Assembly (NCBI GenBank): GCA_937942935.1
Contig: CALDGT010000889.1
Span: forward strand, 1-7,863
Direction of reading: 5' to 3'
Length of the DNA: 7,863 bases
DNA from: an uncultured Chloroflexota bacterium
Lineage (GTDB): Bacteria; Chloroflexota; Anaerolineae; Aggregatilineales; Phototrophicaceae
The notes below the pieces were generated by a model. It made no database searches and had not been told where the DNA came from. It was given only the letters and a program-made list of their open reading frames with translations. Both the position numbers and the translations under genes were made by a program. Below are positions 1 to 6,651 of the stretch, piece after piece (position 1 is the stretch's first letter; each line of letters opens with the position of its first letter).

Positions 1-384
1 TATTCGCAACCGCAACCCTCACAACCGCCGATAGGGAATCCGACCCAACGGATGAATATGGCGCCAGAAGCACCGCGCCCACCTGCGAATATGGTGTCGA
101 ATAAGGGGGTGCCTGTAGACCCGCGTGCGGGGAATGTGTATGCGGGTAACGCCCAATGGAATGCCCAAATGCAAAATGTCCCCCAAAATATCCCTGCGCC
201 TGTGCCGAATGTTGGGGCATCACGTCCACCTGCACCACGCCAAAATGCGTATTCACGCGAGATGGAAGAAGATGTGCCAAAAGTATGGGATACTGTGACT
301 GTTATCCTCGCATTTCTGGCATTTATGTCTGTTTCTTGCCTTGTTCCACTTTATTTAATTGTCATCACTGCTCGTTTGGGATGA
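1..384 (+). CDS. Pro/Asn/Gln-rich protein with C-terminal membrane anchor (5' end outside window)
   Basis: The reading frame is open from the first base to a TGA at 382-384, so the gene probably starts upstream; ATG codons at 52 and 58 are in frame but lack a convincing Shine-Dalgarno sequence. The visible 127 residues are mostly low-complexity and rich in Pro, Asn, Gln and Ala, as in a disordered linker. A short acidic stretch (REMEEDVPKVWD) comes next, then one hydrophobic segment encoded by about 295-370 (ILAFLAFMSVSCLVPLYLIV), and the protein ends almost at once with TARLG. This tail-anchor-like layout suggests a cytoplasmic N-terminal part held to the membrane by its C-terminus. The domain that would define its function lies outside the window, so no function is assigned. 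Its last 30 nt overlap the end of the convergent kinase gene. The frame could be a chance extension, but its consistent composition and terminal TM segment argue for a real gene. Confidence 0.7.
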   Translation, partial: YSQPQPSQPPIGNPTQRMNMAPEAPRPPANMVSNKGVPVDPRAGNVYAGNAQWNAQMQNVPQNIPAPVPNVGASRPPAPRQNAYSREMEEDVPKVWDTVTVILAFLAFMSVSCLVPLYLIVITARLG

Positions 385-2106
385 GGTTTCTGGGGTGGCA
401 GTTTCTTCGCTCGTCATTGAATCTGCCCCCGTCATCGCTTCAACGCCTGTCATAGAATCGGTCATGGAACTGCTGGCTTCCATGACACCATACGACATGA
501 TGATAACATCGGCATTACTGTCTGATGTTGAGGCAACATAAATGCCGATTTTGCCCTCATCTAAACTATCATCTTGAAGTATAACCACTTGGTTGCCATT
601 CACATATCCTGTGAGGGTATTTTCTGAGACTTCAATTTCGAGGTTATTGGGTTGACCAATGGGCATAACATTTTCATTGGGTGTCCAGTCTTCCCCTGTT
701 TGACGAAGTTCAACCCATTCACCATCTTCGCGCACCCAAATGCTAAACCTTCCCAAACCATCCACAGCAAATACATTGTAATTGTCTTCATCTTGATACC
801 GAAAAATGATGCCATAACCACTGGCAGGGGCGCTCTCTGGATTCAATTGCCCTGCGAGTTGGATGATAAAATTTTCGTATGGCACATCGGTGTTAAATAT
901 AGATGCAATTGCTTGGCGGGTGCGGTTGTTTGTGATGCGATAGCCATCTGATGTCAGTTGTCGAATGAGTCCTGCGGAATTGTCTTGTGGGAGCAAATTG
1001 GCAAATTCGTCTGTTTGTGAAAAGGTAGTGACAAAGTAACTTGGTGTTTCTGGCGCAGAAGGATTGTTGTTTCGCAAGAGCAACCCCAATGCCACAATTA
1101 CCAAGATAAGCCCTAATCCTAATGCCAATGCCATCCATACCCCTCTCGATGAAGATGATGATTTTTTATCAACGACAATTGGTTGGGGAGCAATGACTTT
1201 TAATGTCACTGTGGAATTATTCATGGCTTTTTCGGCTTGGGTCTCTTGCCGATTAAAAGCTCGCTTGAGGTCATCTAATAATTCTGTAGCCGTCTGATAC
1301 CGTAATTCAGGTTGTTTGGTGAGTGCTTTTAAGACCACAGCATCTAAGTAGGGATTATCAATAAAATCATAATCTGAGAGGAGCGGAACAGGTTCTGTCA
1401 TGTGCTTGAGCAAAACAGAGAGTGTGCCATCATCATGAAAGGGGGGATGCCCAACTAACATTTCATATAACATAATCCCAAGTGCATAAATATCACTACG
1501 GCTATCTACCTGCGAGCCTGTCGCTTGTTCTGGAGACATATAAGCGGGCGTGCCTACTGTCGTGCCTTCTTGGGTGAATTGTGTGCCTTGTGTCATGCGG
1601 GCGATGCCAAAATCGGTGAGGATGGCTTTTCCCTCATCTGTGAGGATGACATTAGCAGGTTTAACATCTCTATGAATCATCCCTTTATCATGAGCATATC
1701 CCAACGCATTGCACAAATCGGTCATGATAGAAAGTACCTGCTCATGAGGTAGTAATGCCTCTGTTTGGGTGGTGGTCTCTAAAATCTCTTTGAGCGATTT
1801 TCCTTGTACCAATGACATGACCATATAACAGACATTTTCGCCACCGCGTTGTCCCGTTGCATAATCATAAACTTGGACAATGTTGGGGTGATTTAATGTG
1901 GCGACAAAACGGGCTTCTCTCTCAAATCTTTCTTTGAACATGGGGTCTTCTGCGAGATGCTCATGCAAAACTTTAATGGCTACTTCTCGCCCAAGATTGG
2001 TGTCGTATCCCAAATATACCCGCGCCATCCCACCTGTACCTAATTTCTGGCGGATTTCATACCGATTATTGAAAATTTGATTGAGGGTATCTTTTGAATC
2101 GCCCAT
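355..2106 (-). CDS. Transmembrane PknB-type Ser/Thr protein kinase with extracytoplasmic jelly-roll-like domain
   Basis: A 583-residue Hanks-type kinase that transfers phosphate from ATP to Ser/Thr of proteins. The cytoplasmic kinase domain spans about residues 16-284 and looks catalytically intact: glycine loop GTGGMARV (23-30), ATP-binding Lys45 in VAIK, probable helix-C Glu64, catalytic loop HRDVKPAN (145-152, Asp147), DFG (165-167), Thr-rich activation loop and SPE (191-193). A juxtamembrane linker with a Ser run (316-320) leads to one TM helix (about 322-344). The outer part (about 357-543) has the motifs YGIIFRYQDEDNY, VREDGEW and LTGYVNGNQV plus a GKIGIYV strand. These resemble the concanavalin-like/LamG-type sandwich often found in Chloroflexota envelope proteins, and a ligand-sensing role is inferred. 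There are no PASTA repeats. The C-terminal tail (544-583) is Ser/Thr-rich with four Met-Thr pairs. The ATG has AGAGG 4 nt upstream. The stop (TAA, 357-355) lies inside the convergent gene. Confidence 0.95.
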   Translation of the reverse strand: MGDSKDTLNQIFNNRYEIRQKLGTGGMARVYLGYDTNLGREVAIKVLHEHLAEDPMFKERFEREARFVATLNHPNIVQVYDYATGQRGGENVCYMVMSLVQGKSLKEILETTTQTEALLPHEQVLSIMTDLCNALGYAHDKGMIHRDVKPANVILTDEGKAILTDFGIARMTQGTQFTQEGTTVGTPAYMSPEQATGSQVDSRSDIYALGIMLYEMLVGHPPFHDDGTLSVLLKHMTEPVPLLSDYDFIDNPYLDAVVLKALTKQPELRYQTATELLDDLKRAFNRQETQAEKAMNNSTVTLKVIAPQPIVVDKKSSSSSRGVWMALALGLGLILVIVALGLLLRNNNPSAPETPSYFVTTFSQTDEFANLLPQDNSAGLIRQLTSDGYRITNNRTRQAIASIFNTDVPYENFIIQLAGQLNPESAPASGYGIIFRYQDEDNYNVFAVDGLGRFSIWVREDGEWVELRQTGEDWTPNENVMPIGQPNNLEIEVSENTLTGYVNGNQVVILQDDSLDEGKIGIYVASTSDSNADVIIMSYGVMEASSSMTDSMTGVEAMTGADSMTSEETATPETSSQTSSDDN

Positions 2107-2132
2107 GTTGCCTCTATGTATTGAATATATCT

Positions 2133-2161
2133 AATTATCTTTATACGGAAGCCATTTCCAA
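2133..2161 (-). promoter_or_regulatory. Candidate sigma-70-type promoter of the kinase gene
   Basis: Reading leftward, TTGGAA (2161-2156) and GATAAT (2139-2134) are 16 nt apart and lie about 30 nt upstream of the kinase ATG, just downstream of the terminator of the preceding gene. The region is AT-rich and other -10-like words (TATAAA, TATATT) are nearby, so the exact hexamer is uncertain. Confidence 0.35.
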
Positions 2162-2179
2162 TAAAAATCTTACCGAAAT

Positions 2180-2209
2180 AAACAGAGGGTCATCAATGAC
2201 CCTCTGTTT
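2180..2209 (-). terminator. Rho-independent terminator after the LysM/GH-like gene
   Basis: A perfect 13-bp inverted repeat (2180-2192 with 2197-2209, core ACAGAGGGTCA) encloses a 4-nt loop. It sits 25 nt past the stop of the minus-strand LysM/GH-like gene. Read leftward the stem is followed by the T-rich TATTTC; read rightward it is followed by a T run ending at 2211, so it could work in both directions. No plus-strand gene ends here, so the minus-strand role is preferred. It separates the transcripts of the two minus-strand genes. Confidence 0.85.
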
Positions 2210-2234
2210 TTGAATCGAGTAAGCTATTCATTTT

Positions 2235-3983
2235 TCAGGGCGAAGTGACCACTGGTGTCGCTTCTGGTGACGCTACAGGGACAACTTCCATTGAACTGGT
2301 GTTGGTTGTCGTTGTAGTGGTTGTAGATGTGGTAGATGATGTTGTACTGCCTGCTTTATTGATAGATTGAACGGTGTTAAATACTGGACGCAAAGACCCA
2401 TTAGGTGCGATGAGGCTGGTATAGCACAATTCGACAAGGGCTTGCCCAGAACGACTTTGGCAACCATTCAAATTATCGAGGAACATGGGACCCACATAAC
2501 CGGTTGCATCGCCAATTTCATAAGCGCGTGGTACATAGATGGCTTGTTCGGTCAGGCTGGTATAGCTCACGAAAATATTAATTTGGCTTGGAGGGGCTGT
2601 ATCTTCGCTTGTACCCCAACCAAATTTAGTTATCCACAACGGTTTATTCGCCACATTATATTTGACCATGAGGGCGCGATAGGCTTCGATATTGTCTTTG
2701 AAATAGAACACACCATCTTCAAAGTGTGTCGAAACACCAATCGGTTGTTCACAGCAAGTTGCATCAGGTGGATTTGCCCAACCACCGGGATGTGCGCCGA
2801 CAGCATCAATGAGGGTTGCACCACGAGAGAGGAGCGATTCCATGAATACGCGGTCATTGATGGCGTTCACACGGTCATTGAAACGGGTTGGTGCAAGCCC
2901 TGCAGAGATGACGATTGCGGCATCATCGGTTGTGGTGAGTGCTTGCGATGCCCCACGCAATAACTCAACATAATCGGTATCGCACATACGGCGGTTGCAA
3001 TTCCAATTACGGCGTAAATTAGGTTCATTCCAAATTTCATAAGCATCCACAACCCCTTTATAGTGAGTGGCGATGGCTGTCACAAAAGTATTGAAATCGG
3101 CTAAATCTTTTGGAGGACCGTTTTCATCTTGGCTATCACGCGCCCATGCAGGTGCATTGGTGAGGGTGAGCAGAACTTTTACGCCGATAGCATCGAGTGA
3201 ACTCACGGCAGAATCGAGGTCACCATAGACAATATTGCCTTTTGTGGTTTCTAGTTCACGCCAGCTAACCACAATTTTTACCCACTGAACATCTAATTGG
3301 TCTATCCGTTGAACCACTTCGGCAATCGGTTGACCATCGATAAATAATTCGACACCATAACCAAAACTATCGGTTGGCAAAATGACCGTGGATGGAGTAT
3401 CAACGACAGGTGTGGCTTGTGGGGTCACTTGGGCAGTGCCTTCGGCTACGGGTTGTGATGTGCCACCTGCGGGCAAATTAATCACTTGCCCAACATACAC
3501 AATATTGGGGTTGGTGATATTTGGATTCACCGCCAAAATTGCCGCAACTGTGGTGTTATTGCGGGCGGCAATGCGACCTAATGAATCTCCACGCTGGACG
3601 GTATATGTCCCACCTGCGGGGGCAGGGGTTGCTGTGGCAGGTACGGCGGTGCTTGGGGCTGGTTGTGTGCCAGCAGAGGCAGGAATCCGTAGGTTTTGAC
3701 CAACATAAATGAGGCGTGAGTTGGCAATCCCATTTTCTGCCGCCAGTGCTTGAACGGTGGTACGAAAACGAATGGCGATGCGGAAGAGATTGTCGCCTGC
3801 TTGTACAACATACGTTTGTTGGGTAGAACTTGGGGCAGGGGTGTTTGTGGGCGCAGGGGTAGAAGTTGGTGCTGGTGTTGGGGTGGAGGCGGGCGTAGAT
3901 GTTTGCGCGGACACCGTGCCAATCGCCAAGACAAATAAAATAAAGGTTAGAACACTTAAAACAGCGATTCGGCTTTGTCGCAT
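2235..3983 (-). CDS. Secreted double-LysM protein with glycoside-hydrolase-like TIM-barrel domain
   Basis: A 582-residue exported protein. The signal peptide covers about residues 1-26 (cleavage after VSA). A Thr/Pro/Ala linker (about 28-56) precedes LysM 1 (58-101, starting YVVQAGDNLFRIA); a second linker precedes LysM 2 (127-171, starting YTVQRGDSLGRIA). LysM modules bind N-acetylglucosamine polymers such as peptidoglycan or chitin. Residues about 205-540 resemble GH39/GH5-like clan-A (beta/alpha)8 barrels: WVKIVVSWRELE, LTLTNAPAWA, then YEIWNEPN with Glu320 as expected acid/base. The later strand LWITKFGWGTS has Lys453 where these families normally have the nucleophile Glu (ITEFGW), so hydrolysis may be lost. 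Six Cys (329, 334, 410, 411, 508, 520) could form disulfides. The tail has a Thr-rich run (about 547-561) and ends in a Pro/Val-rich stretch without a recognised anchor. The ATG has GAAGGAG 6 nt upstream. It is divergent from the DUF2207 operon. Substrate is unknown. Confidence 0.92.
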   Translation of the reverse strand: MRQSRIAVLSVLTFILFVLAIGTVSAQTSTPASTPTPAPTSTPAPTNTPAPSSTQQTYVVQAGDNLFRIAIRFRTTVQALAAENGIANSRLIYVGQNLRIPASAGTQPAPSTAVPATATPAPAGGTYTVQRGDSLGRIAARNNTTVAAILAVNPNITNPNIVYVGQVINLPAGGTSQPVAEGTAQVTPQATPVVDTPSTVILPTDSFGYGVELFIDGQPIAEVVQRIDQLDVQWVKIVVSWRELETTKGNIVYGDLDSAVSSLDAIGVKVLLTLTNAPAWARDSQDENGPPKDLADFNTFVTAIATHYKGVVDAYEIWNEPNLRRNWNCNRRMCDTDYVELLRGASQALTTTDDAAIVISAGLAPTRFNDRVNAINDRVFMESLLSRGATLIDAVGAHPGGWANPPDATCCEQPIGVSTHFEDGVFYFKDNIEAYRALMVKYNVANKPLWITKFGWGTSEDTAPPSQINIFVSYTSLTEQAIYVPRAYEIGDATGYVGPMFLDNLNGCQSRSGQALVELCYTSLIAPNGSLRPVFNTVQSINKAGSTTSSTTSTTTTTTTNTSSMEVVPVASPEATPVVTSP

Positions 3984-4019
3984 ATTTTACTCCTTCGGTT
4001 GCAAAACTTAATTCAACAC

Positions 4020-4033
4020 GTTAATCGTTAATC
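4020..4033. repeat. Tandem heptamer GTTAATC x2
   Basis: Two exact head-to-tail copies of GTTAATC (4020-4026 and 4027-4033) lie in the divergent intergenic region, about 37-50 bp from the LysM gene start and overlapping its candidate -10 (TATGAT read leftward, 4036-4031). This could be a regulator-binding site, but a 14-bp AT-rich repeat may also be chance. Confidence 0.3.
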
Positions 4034-4036
4034 ATA
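4031..4036 (-). promoter_or_regulatory. Candidate -10 element of the LysM/GH-like gene
   Basis: TATGAT read leftward, 47 nt upstream of the ATG at 3983. No good -35 is seen at 16-18 nt; the best match there is poor. This is a weak call based on one hexamer. Confidence 0.2.
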
Positions 4037-4108
4037 GCCCCATATTGGCATTTACGCTACTGAAAATGATAACACCAATTGATGATAAAAGCACATTCTG
4101 ATGAGTCG

Positions 4109-4117
4109 TGCTATAAT
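4109..4117 (+). promoter_or_regulatory. Extended -10 promoter of the DUF2207-SPFH operon
   Basis: TGCTATAAT combines the extended -10 TGn motif (4109-4111) with a perfect TATAAT (4112-4117). The -35 position (about 4089-4094) has no consensus, as is usual for extended -10 promoters. Transcription would start near 4124, leaving a leader of about 47 nt before the ATG at 4171. No strong promoter or terminator was seen in the short gaps of the downstream operon, so this site probably drives all four genes. Confidence 0.6.
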
Positions 4118-4170
4118 AAAGCTAGTTTAGCAAGGCTTATTGGCACACCCATGTAAGGACAATATAAGCA

Positions 4171-6093
4171 ATGCAACGCAAAATCGTTTTGTTATCTATC
4201 CTTTTAGTATGCTTAATGGGGATCATTTCTCCATTATCTGCACAAAGCCGTTCTGTTTTTTTTGAGGAATGGAATATTGATATTTTTAACGTAGACACGA
4301 CCAATAATGCTTTTTCTGTGCGAGAGACGCTGAAAGTGAGTTTTTCTGGCACTTTCAGATATGGTTCGCGTGTCCTTGCGCTTGAAAATTTGGAGCGTGT
4401 TAGCAATGTCCGAGTAACCGAATTGGGGACACCGCTCACTGCAAGTTGCAATGAGACACCCGGTACCTATTGTGTTCAAAATGTGCAAGAAGGATTGTCC
4501 ATCGTCTATTACTTCACACGCTCAATCACGAATGCCTCACAAGTTTTTGAGATTGAATATGATGTGGACGGCGCTCTGCGGGTGTATGAGGGGGGCGATC
4601 AACTTTCTTGGAAAGCGATTCCAGAAGAAAAATATGGTTTTCCTGTGGGGAGTAGTGTGATTACGGTACGCTTACCATTAGGTTATGCCCCGCGTGAAGG
4701 AGTAGACCCAATTGTCACTTTTGGCGCGACATCAAACATTCGCGTGAATACAACAATGGTTGTCGCCAGCACCACAGAGACCATCAGCGCCAATAATTAT
4801 TTTGCAATTCGGTTGCAATATCCACATGACCCAAATGCGCGTAAAGCCGGTTGGCAAGATGCGTTTGATGAACAGCGTGAGTTTGAAGAAAATCAAAAAC
4901 CTATCCTCGATTTGGCGCTTATCGGCATATCGTTATTAGTGAGTATTAGCGCACCACTGGGCGCATATGCCTTGTGGTATAGCAAAGGTAGAGACCCCAA
5001 AATCGGTATTGTGCCAGAATATTTATCTGAGCCACCGAGTAATTTACCCCCTGCGATTGTGGGTACATTGATTGATGAACGCGCCGATTTGCGTGATGTC
5101 TTATCTACGGTGATAGATTTGGCACATCGGGGGTATATCGTCATTGAAGAAGACCAAAATAAAGGTCTGTTTGGGTTGCCCATCAGCGAGATTACATTCA
5201 AACGTACCGATAAACCGACAGATGATTTGCGGTCATTTGAAAAAGCAGTGGTTAAACGGATTTTTGGTGGCAAACTCGAAAAATCTATGAAGTCGCTCCA
5301 AAACAAATTCTATCAATATATCCCAGAACTCCAAAAAGATTTGTATGAGGCGTTGGTAGATGAAAAACTCCTCACGGCAAATCCGAATAATGTCCGTGCG
5401 ATGTATTCTGGCGGATTAGGTGGGGTGCTATTCTTATTGGCGATTGGCGCGATGGTGCTAAGTATTATCTTTTTATCTGATTACACGTCCACATTCTTAT
5501 GTTTCCCTGCGGCATTGTTTGTTGGGGCATTGGCGTTCATGATTGGTGGCAATTTTATGCCTCGTAAAACACAATTTGGTGCAGAAGAAGCCGCCAAATG
5601 GGACGCATTTCGCCGTTATTTGCAAAATTTGGATAAATATGCACGGGCGGATATGGTTCCAGAACAATTTGAAGCCTATTTGCCATATGCGGTGGCATTT
5701 GGGGTGGATAAAGCATGGATTCGACGCTTTAGCCAACTCGATAATGTGCCTGCACCCATTTGGTATTATCCGACCTATCATGGCGGATATTATAGCCGTG
5801 GGTATCAGGCTGGGTCGCCTTTGCCGAGCGCGGGAGATGTATTACCCGGTGATATTGCCCGCGCGGGTGGTGGTGGATTAGAAGGGATGGCTGGTGGGTT
5901 ATCTGGCGGATTAGAATCGCTGTCATCTGGATTATCGAATATGCTTGAATCGGCGGCAAAAACTTTCACTAGTCGCCCACAAAGTGCTTCTAGCGGGTCT
6001 AGTGGCAGTTGGTCAAGCGGCGGGTCTAGCTGGAGTGGTGGTGGATTTAGTGGCGGTGGTTTTAGCGGTGGTGGTTCGGCTGGCTTTGGTTGA
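4171..6093 (+). CDS. DUF2207 family membrane protein with Gly/Ser-rich tail
   Basis: A 640-residue membrane protein with the full DUF2207 (COG4907-like) layout; its biochemical role is not known to me. The signal peptide is about residues 1-24 (cut after LSA). A beta-rich extracytoplasmic domain follows (about 27-215; Cys93 and Cys101 could pair), then TM 1 (about 245-269). The cytoplasmic part contains family hallmarks: EPPSNLPPAIVGTLIDE, the helix VIDLAHRGYIVIEE (314-327, winged-helix-like) and a charged helical segment to about 405. TM 2 and TM 3 lie at about 413-436 and 440-460. The next section includes AAKWDAFRRYLQNL and YLPYAVAFGVDKAW, typical of the family. The tail (about 545-640) becomes Gly/Ser-rich and ends in FSGGG repeats, also typical of DUF2207. 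It is the first gene of a four-gene operon. AAGGA (4155-4159) precedes the ATG by 11 nt, a long spacing; no better in-frame start is visible. Confidence 0.92.
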   Translation: MQRKIVLLSILLVCLMGIISPLSAQSRSVFFEEWNIDIFNVDTTNNAFSVRETLKVSFSGTFRYGSRVLALENLERVSNVRVTELGTPLTASCNETPGTYCVQNVQEGLSIVYYFTRSITNASQVFEIEYDVDGALRVYEGGDQLSWKAIPEEKYGFPVGSSVITVRLPLGYAPREGVDPIVTFGATSNIRVNTTMVVASTTETISANNYFAIRLQYPHDPNARKAGWQDAFDEQREFEENQKPILDLALIGISLLVSISAPLGAYALWYSKGRDPKIGIVPEYLSEPPSNLPPAIVGTLIDERADLRDVLSTVIDLAHRGYIVIEEDQNKGLFGLPISEITFKRTDKPTDDLRSFEKAVVKRIFGGKLEKSMKSLQNKFYQYIPELQKDLYEALVDEKLLTANPNNVRAMYSGGLGGVLFLLAIGAMVLSIIFLSDYTSTFLCFPAALFVGALAFMIGGNFMPRKTQFGAEEAAKWDAFRRYLQNLDKYARADMVPEQFEAYLPYAVAFGVDKAWIRRFSQLDNVPAPIWYYPTYHGGYYSRGYQAGSPLPSAGDVLPGDIARAGGGGLEGMAGGLSGGLESLSSGLSNMLESAAKTFTSRPQSASSGSSGSWSSGGSSWSGGGFSGGGFSGGGSAGFG

Positions 6094-6104
6094 TACACAC
6101 GTAG

Positions 6105-6112
6105 AAAGAGGA
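6105..6112 (+). promoter_or_regulatory. Ribosome binding site that fixes the start at 6119
   Basis: AAAGAGGA lies 6 nt upstream of the ATG at 6119. The frame stays open upstream to an ATG at 5945, but that start would overlap the DUF2207 gene by about 150 nt and add a low-complexity out-of-frame copy of its Gly/Ser tail. The site therefore supports the shorter 172-residue protein. An almost identical AGAGGATTTT stretch precedes the next gene. Confidence 0.8.
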
Positions 6113-6118
6113 TTTTCG

Positions 6119-6637
6119 ATGAATCAGGGACGTTTAGTTGGGATTCTTTTGATGATTATTGGTATGGGGATTGCCGCATTAGCAGGGCTATTCCTCGCTG
6201 TTCGGTCTGGTCAACCTGATACGACTATGATGGGTACAGTTTTAGGCGCAGGATTGGCTTTTGTTGTGGTTGCGCCACTCATCGGCTTTGGCTTTTTCTT
6301 GTATATCAAAGGTGGGCAAGATGCCCAACAAGAATCGGTCATGGAAAAACAACGCCAATTGTTAGATATTGTCAAAAGCCGTGGCGAAGTTGGTGTGAAT
6401 GAATTGGCGCTCGAAATGGGTGTCAAAGTAGATATGGTGCGCGATATGGTGCATCAATTGGTGGGGTTACAAGTCTTTAGTGGTTATGTGAATTGGAAAG
6501 AAGGCAGATTATTTTCTGCGGATGCCAAACAATTGCGCGACTTGCAGAAATGTAAAAATTGCGGTGGCGATATTCAATTGGTGGGCAAAGGGACAGTCCA
6601 ATGCCCATACTGTGGCACAGAATATTTCTTGAATTGA
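6119..6637 (+). CDS. Two-TM protein with winged-helix-like region and C-terminal zinc ribbon
   Basis: A 172-residue protein with three parts. Two hydrophobic helices (about 5-27 and 41-63) form a membrane hairpin at the N-terminus. A soluble region (about 77-135) reads as a small winged-helix-like fold: QRQLLDIVKSRGEVGVNELA, then a second helix VDMVRDMVHQLVGLQVF and a strand pair SGYVNWKEGRLFSA. The C-terminus is a zinc ribbon with CxxC pairs at Cys145/Cys148 (CKNC) and Cys162/Cys165 (CPYC), the typical four-Cys zinc site. The positive-inside pattern suggests that the soluble part faces the cytoplasm. The fold could bind nucleic acid, but in a membrane protein it may equally serve protein contacts. 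It starts 25 nt after the DUF2207 stop and its stop lies 14 nt before the next gene. I do not recognise a named family; the function is unknown. Confidence 0.88.
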   Translation: MNQGRLVGILLMIIGMGIAALAGLFLAVRSGQPDTTMMGTVLGAGLAFVVVAPLIGFGFFLYIKGGQDAQQESVMEKQRQLLDIVKSRGEVGVNELALEMGVKVDMVRDMVHQLVGLQVFSGYVNWKEGRLFSADAKQLRDLQKCKNCGGDIQLVGKGTVQCPYCGTEYFLN

Positions 6638-6651
6638 GAGGATTTTAGCTA

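Noticed and set aside
2290..2350. Simple-sequence-like stretch of GTTGT/GTGGTTGT units
   Set aside because: It is the complement of a Thr-codon run in the C-terminal linker of the LysM/GH-like protein; there is no spacer-repeat structure as in CRISPR.
2367..2963. 198-residue plus-strand frame opposite the LysM/GH-like gene
   Set aside because: It lies wholly antisense to a well-supported domain-bearing gene, has no Shine-Dalgarno or recognisable motif, and its composition is that of a shadow frame.
5990..6090. Short tandem-like DNA repeats (GGTGGT/TTTAGTGG)
   Set aside because: They encode the FSGGG repeats normal for DUF2207 tails and are explained by the protein, not by a separate DNA element.
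5805..6098. 97-residue Pro-rich minus-strand frame
   Set aside because: The Pro runs are the complement of Gly codons in the DUF2207 tail; this is a composition artefact.
5945..6118. Upstream in-frame extension of the two-TM zinc-ribbon protein to an ATG at 5945
   Set aside because: It overlaps the DUF2207 coding region, encodes only a low-complexity Val/Leu/Ala/Gly shadow of the Gly/Ser tail, and the ATG at 6119 has a well-spaced Shine-Dalgarno sequence.
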